Part shown: piece after piece, positions 44,196 through 52,881 of the stretch
How the letters are laid out: each line of letters starts with the position of its first letter
How positions within the stretch are numbered: the stretch's first letter is position 1
Assembly (NCBI RefSeq): GCF_014529625.1
Contig: NZ_CP076039.1
Location: 1,860,001 to 1,924,000, forward strand
DNA length: 64,000 nt
Source of the DNA: Candidatus Pelagisphaera phototrophica
GTDB taxonomy: Bacteria > Verrucomicrobiota > Verrucomicrobiia > Opitutales > Opitutaceae
Direction: 5' to 3'
Notes under the pieces: model-generated
The model's input: only the letters and a program-made list of their open reading frames with translations
Databases searched by the model: none
What the model was told of the DNA's origin: nothing
Program-made: the position numbers and the translations under genes

Positions 44196-45010
44196 CTAGC
44201 CATCCTTTCGCGCTATTAGATGAACATCTCCTTGCGGGATTGGGATATCGGCATCTTTGAGCGCTTTGAATACTTCCAGATTGGCAGCGTATTGAATGGG
44301 GTAGTAGTCGTTGGTTTTCACCCAATAGCGGTATTCGGTATTTATGGACGAATCTCCAAATTCCTTGATGCCGATTTGTCCGGATCGATGCCAGTCACTT
44401 TTGCTAGAGCGTTTCTGACTCATTTAATCGCCTGCTCGGGATCGGAGGCGTATTCAACCCCGACGATACCCTCGACGACTAAAACCGTAAACGAGTTCGT
44501 CAAAATTTCACCGAGAATCTTCTTGTTCGGGATCGTGACGACCTGATCATCCTCGATCTCGAGTTGAGTGTAGCCAAGGCTGACGACAGAAACAATCCCC
44601 GTGCACCCGTGTAGGGTGAGCGGGTCGTGGACTTTGAATGGCCGAGTGAGAATTATCGCTATACCCGCTCCGTAGTTCGATATCGGACCTTGTATAGCTA
44701 AACTGAGACCGAGGGCTCCTGCACCGAGGAGGGCGATAAATGGGCTTATGTCTACGCCGATCTTTCTAATTGCGATGAATAGGAACAGCAGAACGATGAG
44801 TAGTTTGATGGAGCTCGCGAAAAACCGGGAAAGAGTGACGTCTATATCCCGCTTCGTGCAAACACGAAGAATGAGCTTTGAAAGCGAGGAGCCGAAAAGA
44901 AACCCAATAATCAAGATGATCATTCCCGCGATCAATTGAGGGGAGTAGTCGATCAGCTTGTTCGTATACGTTTCGAAGATGGACTGTAATTGGTCGACTT
45001 CTTCAGGCAT
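44196..45010 (-). pseudogene. Small mechanosensitive channel (MscS) pseudogene
   Basis: The first 196 codons read as MscS: membrane helices, then GAGALGLSLAIQGPISNYGA, ILTRPFKVHDPLTLHG and TQLEIEDDQVVTIPNKKILG. A TGA (44420-44422) interrupts where Trp is expected (EQAIK-stop-VRNALAKVTG). About 35 bases further on, a frameshift moves the remaining domain (IGIKEFGDSSINTEYRYWVK, then QGDVHLI) into another frame. The pore region is intact in sequence, so the loss is recent. Two mutations make sequencing error less likely. Confidence 0.85.
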
Positions 45011-45103
45011 AGAGTTGTACTATAGGAAACATAGAGTTTGGGACAAGCGCGAATCTCAGATGCTTGCGATTTAACTCTTAACCCTCACGGGTCCGACTCT
45101 GCT

Positions 45104-45358
45104 TCAATATTCGATACCGAGCTTAGTCAGGAAAGTTTCCAGTTCGCGAGTGTCGAAATCAGCTAATATTTTGCCGTCGATATCGATTGAAGGAGCGCTG
45201 GACTGCCCGGTAAGCTCACGCATCTCTTTTGCCGCAGTGGGATCCGAAGTGACATCCAATTGAGTGTACTCAAATCCGTGGGCATTTAGCCAAGCGATGG
45301 CTTCGTGGCACCATCCACAGTACGGTTTTATGTAGAGTCGAAGTGAGTTCGGTTTCAT
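45104..45358 (-). CDS. Glutaredoxin family protein
   Basis: An 84-residue thioredoxin-fold protein: LRLYIKPYCGWCHEAIAWL (~7-25) with a CGWC redox pair, the cis-Pro in QSSAPSIDIDGKIL (~53-66) and a C-terminal helix. The CxWC centre differs from the CPYC of classical Grx and is seen in UxxC/CxxC-type glutaredoxin-like proteins. It probably reduces disulfides in the cytoplasm. Monocistronic. Confidence 0.92.
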   Translation of the reverse strand: MKPNSLRLYIKPYCGWCHEAIAWLNAHGFEYTQLDVTSDPTAAKEMRELTGQSSAPSIDIDGKILADFDTRELETFLTKLGIEY

Positions 45359-45435
45359 AGATATTTCGTGACTAGGAGGTTACTACGGACAACAGGTCCT
45401 ATTGGCTGCAATAGAATTTTTAAAGAGATAACTCA

Positions 45436-45762
45436 ATGCAAGAGCTAGATTTGCCTACCTGGACCTCTTGGGCGCCCCTGTCCGACTCGACCACCCGGTT
45501 GACCGGGTCGATTGCGAAGTATTTCGTCGATTTCGATGCGGTATCAGTTGTCATTCCAGGAGCAACGAAGGTCGAACAAGTGAAAACGAATGCTGGGGTA
45601 TCTGATTTGCCGAAAGTAAGTTACGTGATACACAGCGATCTGGCAACTCTATACCGCGAGGAAATCGCGAAAAGCGTTCGAGGAGCCTATTTGGTTTTCA
45701 GCGGTTCCTTCCGAGCGAGTGACGAGATCTTTTTTGATTTGCGGATAGCAAATTCGTCATGA
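45436..45762 (+). pseudogene. Aldo/keto reductase C-terminal fragment
   Basis: Residues from ~23 on (GSIAKYFVDFDAVSVVIPGA then TKVEQVKTNAGVSDLP, ending with the EEIAKSVRGAY stretch) are the C-terminal third of aldo/keto reductases, including the VSVVIPGA strand of the cofactor site. The catalytic Tyr/Lys/His half is absent. The first ~20 and last ~25 residues are unrelated. Not a functional enzyme. Confidence 0.75.
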
Positions 45763-45866
45763 ATAGCATATAACTCCACCGATTAATGGATACCAGTTTG
45801 TATTGGCGCGCTGTGTAGCCAATTTTATAAGTTGCATTTTCCAAACACGTGTGTGAAAACTCGGCG

Positions 45867-46940
45867 ATGATCTCGCAGAAATCATCTAAAAAGGTGAATA
45901 CAACCCTCGCATTAGCTGATTATCTAGGGTTGTCGCGATGGACGGTCTCCAGAGCCTTGAATGGCCACGCGGGTGTTAAGGCAGAAACGGTAGAGCGGGT
46001 TAATGCAGCAATGAAGACGCTCGGTTTCAGCCCCAACGCGCTCGCTCGCGGCCTTCGAGGAGGGAAGACGGGAGCAGTCGGGATCTGTTTTCACACTTTC
46101 GGGACGCCGGTGTTCTCAAAAAAGTTGATCGCATTGCAAGATTCGCTTCGCAGGCGTGGGTACAGCGCTATCATCGAACTGATCGAGGATGATGCGGCAG
46201 CTGAAAATAGGGTGATTCGTCATTTTCTCTCACTAAAAGTAGAAGGCATTATTTTTGTGGGTGGGCCGCAGGCTGTAAATCTCGAATTCGTTAGAGAGCT
46301 TCGCAACAACAACTCGCTTTCGGTGCTAGTGATTGATCCCTTTTCCGAATCCGACCTGCCCAGAATTAGCCTAGATAGAGGTTACGCGATGAGGGTTTCG
46401 TTAGAGAAGCTTTATGAGTTGGGACATCGAAAGATCGCAGTGCTTGGAATTCGGCAGGATGTTATCTATGGAGCAGAGAGAGTGGCCAGTCTGGACAAAG
46501 TTTCCAAAGAGCTCGGACTGGAGTGGGGCAAAAGTGTAAAGCTTATTATCGATGAGGAAAGTCGGAGAATGGACTTTGATGCGGGACGGAAGCTAGGTCG
46601 CAAGTTTTTGGTGGAGGCCCGTGATTGTTCGGCGATCATGGCGATTAACGACCAAGTAGCGATCGGAGCGATGCGCGTGCTTCTGGAAAATGGCTTATCG
46701 GTACCAGGTAATGTTTCTTTGATCGGCTTTGACAATCTTGACTGCTCGTCGCACCTCCATCCCACTTTGGCGAGTGTCGATCAACGAATTGAGTACTTTA
46801 CTGAGGAAGCGGTTGAAATGCTGGTTCAGCAAATAGTGGAAGGCCTACAAGACGAGGTGGAGGCAAAACTTGTAGAACCAGAACTGGTGCTCGGTGAGTC
46901 GATGGCGCCAGCCGGAAAATCGCGTGATTTCGCCCAATAG
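45867..46940 (+). CDS. LacI-family transcriptional regulator
   Basis: A 357-residue repressor from the ATG at 45867. The N-terminal HTH and hinge (TLALADYLGLSRWTVSRALN, GFSPNALARGLRGGKTGAVG, ~10-70) resemble LacI/GalR proteins. The periplasmic-binding-protein-like effector domain includes KVEGIIFVGG, YELGHRKIAVLGI, AIMAINDQVAIGAMRVL and SLIGFDNLDCSSHLHPTLAS. It lies 136 bp upstream of an Ldh2-type dehydrogenase and an SDR gene on the same strand and probably controls them. Confidence 0.93.
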   Translation: MISQKSSKKVNTTLALADYLGLSRWTVSRALNGHAGVKAETVERVNAAMKTLGFSPNALARGLRGGKTGAVGICFHTFGTPVFSKKLIALQDSLRRRGYSAIIELIEDDAAAENRVIRHFLSLKVEGIIFVGGPQAVNLEFVRELRNNNSLSVLVIDPFSESDLPRISLDRGYAMRVSLEKLYELGHRKIAVLGIRQDVIYGAERVASLDKVSKELGLEWGKSVKLIIDEESRRMDFDAGRKLGRKFLVEARDCSAIMAINDQVAIGAMRVLLENGLSVPGNVSLIGFDNLDCSSHLHPTLASVDQRIEYFTEEAVEMLVQQIVEGLQDEVEAKLVEPELVLGESMAPAGKSRDFAQ

Positions 46941-47055
46941 TGTGAGAATGTCCTATTGCTTTACGGGCCCGAGAATCTGTGATGCCTCAGGAAGGATGGT
47001 GCCGAATTCCTTGCAGGACTCCAAATAGGAGCAAAAGTCATGATCCTGAGAATCC

Positions 47056-47067
47056 TTTCAATTGAAA
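47056..47067. promoter_or_regulatory. Palindrome upstream of the Ldh2 gene, possible LacI operator
   Basis: TTTCAATTGAAA is a perfect 12-bp palindrome ending 9 bp before the ATG at 47077. LacI-family regulators bind short palindromes and the regulator gene is directly upstream, so it could be the operator. A single short site is weak evidence. Confidence 0.3.
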
Positions 47068-47076
47068 CAAGCGAGT

Positions 47077-48171
47077 ATGAACTATTTTGTAGTATCTGAA
47101 AAAGTGCATAACGAAGTTGTTTCCGCGGCTTATTTGAAGCGCGGCTATTTTGAGGATGAAGGGAAAGATGCGGCCCGTATTTGCGCCGAAGCTTCGCGGC
47201 ACGGCATTCGTACGCACAATGCGATTAAGGCCCTCCACTTGGACGATATGCTTGGTAGTGGCTCCAAGGGCTGTGTGCCGGGAGCTGAAATTATCGAAAT
47301 GCCATCGAGGTTTCCTGCTGTTAAGATTTGGAACGCGCAGCAAAAACTCGGGCAATCCACAGGCTACCGGGCTCTGGAAAAGTGTATCCAACTAGCGGAT
47401 GAATTTGGAGTGGGGATTGTTGCGGTAGATAATGCTTTCCACTATTTGTGGGGTGGAGGATACATGTTAGAGGCGGCGCGACGAGGTTACCTAGCCTACA
47501 CCAATTGTACGTCAGCATTAACAGAGGTCGTTCCATATCAGGGCAAATATCCTACCTTGGGAACCAACCCTCATTCTTGGGGCTTTCCCACCACCGAGGT
47601 GGTTGGTTTTCCGATAGTAATTGATTGGGCCACCTCCGTGGTCGCCATGGGCCGGGTCGAGCAATTCAAGCGAGAAGGAATGATGCTGCCTCCAAATGCG
47701 GCGGTGGACAAGGACGGGAACGTAACTCAAGACCCCTTTGAAGCGGTGTCTCTGCTTCCATTCGGTGCCCACAAAGGGTATGGTCTGTCATTGATCAACG
47801 AATTGGTTGCCGGGCTTATTGGCGGCTCTCTGCCAACGATACGAAACCGGTGGATCGAGGAAGCCGATGCCGAAAAGAGGGGAACTTGTTTCTTTTTTCA
47901 ATTGATTCATCCCGAAGCGATTTCAAGTGGGCTCTTTGCCAAAGGGAGGAATCAGGCAGCTAATATAAAAGCGGTTATCGACGATATATTGGGTCACGGA
48001 AATGAGAATTGTCTATTGCCGGGTCAGCTGGAGGCGAATGCGGCGAAACTGACCGAGGAGCATGGAGGTTTGCTGTTTTCGGAGGCAGAGGTGAAGGAGT
48101 TCAGTGAATTAGCGGTGGAGTGCGGAAAATCGTCTTGGGATTTGGAATCGCTAAAAATGGTATCTTTATAA
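47077..48171 (+). CDS. Malate/L-lactate dehydrogenase (Ldh2) family oxidoreductase
   Basis: A 364-residue protein of the Ldh2/MDH fold (malate, ureidoglycolate, 2,3-diketo-L-gulonate and similar dehydrogenases). Family blocks are ASRHGIRTHNAIKALHLDDM (~40-59), VAVDNAFHYLWGGGYML, GTNPHSWGFPTTE (~165-177), PFGAHKGYGLSLINELVAGLI and the late DDILGHGNENCLLPG loop. The neighbours, LacI regulator and SDR, point to oxidation or reduction of a 2-keto sugar acid. I start at the ATG at 47077 instead of the TTG at 47062. Confidence 0.93.
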   Translation: MNYFVVSEKVHNEVVSAAYLKRGYFEDEGKDAARICAEASRHGIRTHNAIKALHLDDMLGSGSKGCVPGAEIIEMPSRFPAVKIWNAQQKLGQSTGYRALEKCIQLADEFGVGIVAVDNAFHYLWGGGYMLEAARRGYLAYTNCTSALTEVVPYQGKYPTLGTNPHSWGFPTTEVVGFPIVIDWATSVVAMGRVEQFKREGMMLPPNAAVDKDGNVTQDPFEAVSLLPFGAHKGYGLSLINELVAGLIGGSLPTIRNRWIEEADAEKRGTCFFFQLIHPEAISSGLFAKGRNQAANIKAVIDDILGHGNENCLLPGQLEANAAKLTEEHGGLLFSEAEVKEFSELAVECGKSSWDLESLKMVSL

Positions 48172-48184
48172 CTTAAAATAAAAT

Positions 48185-48967
48185 ATGAGCTCATACATCG
48201 AAAAACTATTTAGTCTCGAGGGTCAGGTTGCGGTCGTTTCTGGGGGAACGGGTGAATTGTGCGGAGCCATGGCTGAGGGGCTTGCCGGAGCCGGGGCATT
48301 TGTCTACCTCCTCGGACGCAGTGCCGAAAAAGCCGCGGATAAAATTGCCCGAATAGAATCCCTGGGCGGATCCGCTGCGTTTCTTCCGTTTGAGGCGACG
48401 AAGCGAGAGTCTATTCAGTCGGCTTTGGATTCGGTTCTTAAAGGTCATGGAAAAGTTGATATACTGGTGAATGGCGCAGGTGGCAACTCAGCTACTCCCT
48501 TTTTTGATATTTCTGATGAAGAGTTTCAGTCTCTAATAGAGTTGAATATAAAATCGGTTTTTTCCTCGAGCCAAATATTCGGTGCCCAAATGGTCGGGCA
48601 GGATGATGGGGGTTCAATTATTAATGTCGGCTCGATGTCTGGTTTAGTGCCTCTATCGAGAGTCTTTACTTACTCCCTTACAAAAGCCGCCGTGCACAAC
48701 CTCAGTAAGAATCTCGCCCGCGAATGGGCGCCGTATAATGTTCGAGTGAATACGATCGTCCCGGGATTCTTTCCAGCGGAACAGAACCGCAAAGTCCTGA
48801 CGGAAGACAGAGTGACAAGCATAATGAGGCATACGCCAATGAATCGTTTTGGAAATGCGGAAGAACTTATTGGGGCAACGTTGTTACTGGCTTCCAGTAG
48901 TGCGGGTTCTTTTATAACAGGTGAAGAGCTTGTTGTGGATGGTGGCTATGCATCCATGACGATATAG
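48185..48967 (+). CDS. Short-chain dehydrogenase (SDR), sugar-acid type
   Basis: A 260-residue classical SDR. The cofactor loop is [17 protein letters not shown] (~18-34), [11 protein letters not shown] holds the NAG-type motif, [20 protein letters not shown] (~150-169) the Ser-Tyr-Lys triad, and PGFFPAEQN the PG motif. Layout and neighbours resemble D-mannonate/fructuronate or gluconate oxidoreductases. It begins 13 bp after the Ldh2 gene, so they are co-transcribed. Confidence 0.93.
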   Translation: MSSYIEKLFSLEGQVAVVSGGTGELCGAMAEGLAGAGAFVYLLGRSAEKAADKIARIESLGGSAAFLPFEATKRESIQSALDSVLKGHGKVDILVNGAGGNSATPFFDISDEEFQSLIELNIKSVFSSSQIFGAQMVGQDDGGSIINVGSMSGLVPLSRVFTYSLTKAAVHNLSKNLAREWAPYNVRVNTIVPGFFPAEQNRKVLTEDRVTSIMRHTPMNRFGNAEELIGATLLLASSSAGSFITGEELVVDGGYASMTI

Positions 48968-49150
48968 TTTGAGTTAATATTACCCAAAAGAAATTCACGC
49001 TTGAAATATAGAAAATGCTGTAGGATGAATATAAATTCTTAAGGGATATCACCTAAATAGTGCCGGAGTGAACAAGAAATATGAGCTGATCTTTTAGCAC
49101 TATTGAAAAAATAGGTTGATTAATATAAAAAAGGGAATTTGGTGAGGGAC

Positions 49151-49594
49151 ATGATTTCAAACACGATTAAAGCAATACAAGAAACCAAGTCAAAACTTGC
49201 AGCTCTCGAAAAGAAAGCAGCAGTCGAACAAAAGGCAAGAATCCAAAACCTTCATAAAGAAGCTGGATTCGCAACTCGCCAGGAATTAATAGATGCGCTT
49301 CAGACTCTTGGTGGAACAGCTCCCAAGAAAGCCAAAGCCCGTGGACGCAAGGCGGCGAAGGCGACTAAAGCTTCAAAGCCAGCGAAAGCCCCCAAGGCAA
49401 AGAAAGCGGTTAAAAAGGGTGCGAAGAAAAGGGCCAAACGTACCGTAATAACCGCAGAATTGAAAAAGGGTATTATTGGGGCTCTGAAAGCAGGAGGGAC
49501 GGGCGCCGCTATCGCAGCCAAGTTTGGCGTATCGGTTCCGACCTTGCACAATATCAAAAAAGCGGCAGGCCTTACCAAAGCTCGCAAGAAGTAG
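49151..49594 (+). CDS. H1-like DNA-binding protein with C-terminal HTH
   Basis: A 147-residue protein from the ATG at 49151. An N-terminal coiled helix (TIKAIQETKSKLAALEKK) is followed by a Lys/Ala-rich tract (~60-105, AKARGRKAAKATKASKPA type) like histone H1 or AT-hook tails. A C-terminal helix-turn-helix (TGAAIAAKFGVSVPTLHNI, ~120-138) follows. This mix suggests a nucleoid-associated protein, with the HTH giving sequence preference. A strong terminator follows 26 bp after the stop. Confidence 0.8.
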   Translation: MISNTIKAIQETKSKLAALEKKAAVEQKARIQNLHKEAGFATRQELIDALQTLGGTAPKKAKARGRKAAKATKASKPAKAPKAKKAVKKGAKKRAKRTVITAELKKGIIGALKAGGTGAAIAAKFGVSVPTLHNIKKAAGLTKARKK

Positions 49595-49620
49595 ATTCTC
49601 GCTCAGATCAATTTCGTTGA

Positions 49621-49646
49621 GCCCACTCGATTGAGTGGGCTTTTTT
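49621..49646 (+). terminator. Intrinsic terminator of the H1-like gene
   Basis: GCCCACTC-GATT-GAGTGGGC followed by six T. An 8-bp perfect stem with 4-base loop. Confidence 0.9.
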
Positions 49647-49672
49647 GCACCTTGAGCAGATCGTGAAGTTAG

Positions 49673-49693
49673 GGCACGATGTTCCGGCGTGCC
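49673..49693. repeat. Short hairpin, possible interspersed palindrome
   Basis: GGCACG-ATGTTCCGG-CGTGCC forms a stem in a compact intergenic stretch, followed by GCGGCTTGCCGGGCCC. The run has the look of a REP-like unit, but only one copy is seen here. Confidence 0.3.
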
Positions 49694-49789
49694 GTGCAAA
49701 CCGATCAACAAACGCGGCTTGCCGGGCCCTACCTGCGGGGCTAGAGTTCTCTCACTCACACGGGCATGACCGACTAATTGAAAAATACC

Positions 49790-50962
49790 CTAGTACCGTC
49801 GTAAACTGGTATCAATCTCCCTGGCCCAGGCATCGATGCCACCCGCAATATTTATGGCATTGGGATACCCTTTTTGTCGGAGGTATTGGGTGACTTGCAT
49901 ACTTCGGGAACCGTGGTGACAGCAAAGCATAACGGGACCAGAAGTTGGCACACTGTCTAAATTGGCTGGGATCGTATTCATAGGAATGAGGCTTGATCCC
50001 TCAATCTTGCAAATATCGTTCTCGTAGGGTTCGCGAACGTCGATCAAAGCGGCCTTGCCCGTTTGCAGTATCTGATTCGCTTCGGACACGTCGATTTCGA
50101 TTGGGTAGGGTTCGTTTTCCATATTTTCGGTATCTGAATTATCAATGTCGCAATTGTATTGGTACGACTCTGATCGTATCATTTCGATTTCCGGGGCAGC
50201 GCCACAGAGGGGGCAATGTGGGTCTTTCTTGATTTTCAATTTGCGGGTTCGCATAGACAATGTGTCGAGTACGAGCAATTCGCCTGAGAGAGATTCTCCT
50301 ATTTGCAGAACTTGTTTGATGGCTTCGAGTGCCTGCATGCTGCCGATTATGCCGCACAGAGCGCCAAGCACGCCCGCTTCTCCGCAATTGGGAACGCTGC
50401 CTGGGGGTGGCGGATCGGGGAATAGGCATCGGTAGCAGGGTGCTTCGGGATTGTCGTTGAACACTGAAACTTGCCCCTCGAACTTGAAGATGCTTCCAAA
50501 AACGAGGGGTGTATTGGAGAAGTACGCCGCATCATTATTCAGATAGCGGGTGCCAAAATTATCCGAACCATCGACGACGATGTCGTATTGGTCAAAGAGG
50601 CTGGTCGCGTTTTCGGGTGTCACCCCAGAATTATGCAGAACAACGGAAACATGGGGGTTTATGTCGCCGAGCCGCGCTCGAGCGGATTCGGTTTTTAAAT
50701 TATCTACATCACTTGTGCCGTGCAGCAGTTGGCGCTGGAGATTGTGTAGCTCCACCTTGTCGAAATCCGCGATTCCGAGCGCTCCGATCCCTGCTGCAGC
50801 CAGGTACATTGCGGCTGGGCTGCCGAGACCGCCCGCTCCAATCACTAGAACGCGTGACCGCTTCAGTGATTCCTGTCCGTGCACGCCAATTTCATCCAGC
50901 AAAATGTGGCGACTGTATCGGGCCAGTTCCTCAGATTGGAGTGTGTTCGCGAAAGGGCTCAT
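49790..50962 (-). CDS. MoeB/ThiF-type adenylyltransferase with C-terminal rhodanese domain
   Basis: A 390-residue E1-like enzyme. ATP-binding VLVIGAGGLGSPAAMYLAA is at ~38-56, SDVDNLKTES follows, and the adenylation region DGSDNFGTRYLNN. Zinc cysteines occur as CYRC and CPLCG. A ~95-residue rhodanese domain follows from ~290 with active-site loop CCHHGSRS (~350). It activates the C-terminal Gly-Gly of a small sulfur carrier (MoaD or ThiS) and supplies persulfide sulfur, as in MoeZ/MoeBR. The ThiS-tail remnant at 24933 shows that the genome had a ThiS partner at some time. Confidence 0.94.
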   Translation of the reverse strand: MSPFANTLQSEELARYSRHILLDEIGVHGQESLKRSRVLVIGAGGLGSPAAMYLAAAGIGALGIADFDKVELHNLQRQLLHGTSDVDNLKTESARARLGDINPHVSVVLHNSGVTPENATSLFDQYDIVVDGSDNFGTRYLNNDAAYFSNTPLVFGSIFKFEGQVSVFNDNPEAPCYRCLFPDPPPPGSVPNCGEAGVLGALCGIIGSMQALEAIKQVLQIGESLSGELLVLDTLSMRTRKLKIKKDPHCPLCGAAPEIEMIRSESYQYNCDIDNSDTENMENEPYPIEIDVSEANQILQTGKAALIDVREPYENDICKIEGSSLIPMNTIPANLDSVPTSGPVMLCCHHGSRSMQVTQYLRQKGYPNAINIAGGIDAWAREIDTSLRRY

Positions 50963-51121
50963 GGATTTTGGTTGATAGGAATCACGAGAGAGAGATCAAT
51001 TGTAATCGCGTATCGCGTTGCCGAGCCGTTTTCGGAATTCTGTGTGAAAATACCGTTTGGAATGGAGAGTTGGGCTATTAATCGTTGACCTCAAATGTCT
51101 GGTATCCGATTTGGATGAGTC

Positions 51122-52195
51122 ATGGCAAACCGATTTGTAGTTATCATGGCAGGGGGAAAAGGGGAACGCTTCTGGCCTGCAAGCAGACTGAAGCGCCCAA
51201 AGCACTTGCTGCCGATCGTGGGCGATAAGCCAATGCTGACTCAGACAGTTGATCGATTAGAGGGATTTATTGAGCCAAAAAATATTTTTGTCATTACTAA
51301 TGTGGAGCAGTTGGACGGGGTACGCGAAGTTTGCCCTAGCTTGCCTAGGGAAAATGTTGTGGCAGAACCCGTAGGGCGCGATACCGCGGCGGCGGTGGGC
51401 CTAGCAATGCTCTTGATTAAGGAAAAAGATCCCGATGCATCTTTGGCGATGTTGCCGGCAGATGCCCTTGTACGTGACCTGTCAGGATTTCAAAAAGCGC
51501 TGGATGTCGCGTTTCTTGCCTCAGAGGAAAGGCCCCAACTTGTGACCATAGGCATCAGTCCAACGGATCCAGCAACCGGATACGGGTACATCCAAAAGGG
51601 GGATTCGACCGGTGATTATAATGAGACTGAAGTGTTTAAAGTAGTAGAGTTTAAAGAGAAGCCCGATCTGGAGACCGCGAAGGTGTATTTGGAAAGCGGC
51701 GACTACTATTGGAACGCGGGAATGTTTGTGTGGAGTGTGCGAGCGATTTCCGATGCGCTGGCTCAGTTTACTCCAAAACTTAAGTCGGGGCTCGACGAGA
51801 TAGAGAATCGCATCAAGGTAGGAGGCGACCTTAATGAGCTTTTGGCAGAATTGTATCCAGAGCTGGAAAAGATTTCGATTGACTTTGCGGTAATGGAGAA
51901 AGCGGACAATGTCGTGACACTGGCGGCAACATTTGATTGGGATGACGTAGGAGCATGGCCAGCGATTGAGCGTCACTTTCCGAGAGACTCCAATGACAAT
52001 GTCGCAAACGGGGAAGCGGTATTCGAGGATTGCAGAGGTAACATAGTAGTGGGTGAAAAAGGGCATTTGGTCGCGCTGATTGGAGTGGACGATCTCATCG
52101 TCGTGAATACTAAAGATGCTACGCTGGTGTGCAAAAAAGAGGAAGCCCAGAAAATCAAGGATCTTGTAAAAGGTCTGAGTCCAGATCGAGTTTAG
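51122..52195 (+). CDS. Mannose-1-phosphate guanylyltransferase
   Basis: A 357-residue nucleotidyltransferase. The signature VIMAGGKGERFWPASRLKRP (~7-26) with KHLLPIVGDKPM gives the GTP/Mg site. PTDPATGYGYIQ (~143-154) and VVEFKEKPD (~173-181) are the sugar-1-phosphate loop. VMEKADNVVTLAATFDWDDV is the later block of this enzyme class. It makes GDP-mannose for envelope glycans. It is the first of a plus-strand run that continues with ruvX, truA, comF, accD and folC. Confidence 0.94.
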   Translation: MANRFVVIMAGGKGERFWPASRLKRPKHLLPIVGDKPMLTQTVDRLEGFIEPKNIFVITNVEQLDGVREVCPSLPRENVVAEPVGRDTAAAVGLAMLLIKEKDPDASLAMLPADALVRDLSGFQKALDVAFLASEERPQLVTIGISPTDPATGYGYIQKGDSTGDYNETEVFKVVEFKEKPDLETAKVYLESGDYYWNAGMFVWSVRAISDALAQFTPKLKSGLDEIENRIKVGGDLNELLAELYPELEKISIDFAVMEKADNVVTLAATFDWDDVGAWPAIERHFPRDSNDNVANGEAVFEDCRGNIVVGEKGHLVALIGVDDLIVVNTKDATLVCKKEEAQKIKDLVKGLSPDRV

Positions 52196-52241
52196 ACCCG
52201 TTTGGGGCTATATATGTAAGTCCACCCTCCTGATTCATTAG

Positions 52242-52706
52242 ATGCGCTGTATTGGAATCGACTTTGGTGAGCGTCGAGTGGGGTTGAGCTATGGTGACGA
52301 AATTGGAGTTGCCATGCCGCTCGAAGCCGCGGTCGAAGATCTCGAAGCAGAGCGTATAGAGCACATAGCCAAAATTGCCAAAGAGAGAAGGGCGACGGAT
52401 CTCGTTTTTGGCTACCCCTACAATATGGATGGTTCCATCGGTTTTAAGGCCCGGGAAGTCGATGCGTTCATCGATAAACTTCTACGGTGTATTTCACTGC
52501 CCGTGCATCGGATCGATGAACGGTTGACATCAAGTGAAGCTTCCAAAGGGTTTGCAAAGGGGAGAGACGATGCCTTGAGACGATCGGGAAAACTCGATTC
52601 AGCTGCCGCTGCACTGATATTGCAGGACTTTCTGGATCAAAGGATAGACTTGCCTGAGCTCCAGTCCGATGACGATCTGGATGATTTTGACTGCGAAGAA
52701 CGCTAG
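52242..52706 (+). CDS. ruvX: Holliday junction resolvase RuvX/YqgF
   Basis: A 154-residue RNase H-fold nuclease: CIGIDFGERRVGLSYGDEIG (~3-22) with the catalytic Asp, DLVFGYPYNMDGS (~51-63), VHRIDERLTSSEA (~88-100) with the conserved Glu, and a late Asp in LDSAAAALILQDFLD. It is implicated in 16S rRNA 5' processing and junction resolution. The C-terminal tail is acidic (DDDLDDFDCEE). Confidence 0.94.
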   Translation: MRCIGIDFGERRVGLSYGDEIGVAMPLEAAVEDLEAERIEHIAKIAKERRATDLVFGYPYNMDGSIGFKAREVDAFIDKLLRCISLPVHRIDERLTSSEASKGFAKGRDDALRRSGKLDSAAAALILQDFLDQRIDLPELQSDDDLDDFDCEER

Positions 52707-52713
52707 AGTACGA

Positions 52714-52881
52714 ATGGTGGTTAGTCGGATTAGGGTATCAAGTGCTGAGCAAGACGTTTGGCCTATTCGCAGATTGCTCTTGAGCAAAAATTTCGTATCC
52801 AATTTGGAAATGTCACTAGCCACTCTCCTTACGCCCATCTCTTTCGATGTTAAAAACCATTGGAATAAATATTTCCGATGA
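52714..52881 (+). CDS. Small unidentified ORF coupled to truA (55 aa)
   Basis: ATG to TGA, with the stop overlapping the truA start as ATGA. The 55 residues (SSAEQDVWPIRRLLLSKNFV, then LATLLTPISFDV) are protein-like but match nothing I recognise. It could be a gene remnant that now serves to couple truA translation, or chance. Confidence 0.25.
   Translation: MVVSRIRVSSAEQDVWPIRRLLLSKNFVSNLEMSLATLLTPISFDVKNHWNKYFR

Noticed and set aside
49300-49587. Hydrophobic antisense ORF opposite the H1-like gene
   Set aside because: The complement of Lys/Ala codons gives Phe/Leu/Ala runs, so the apparent membrane protein is an artefact.
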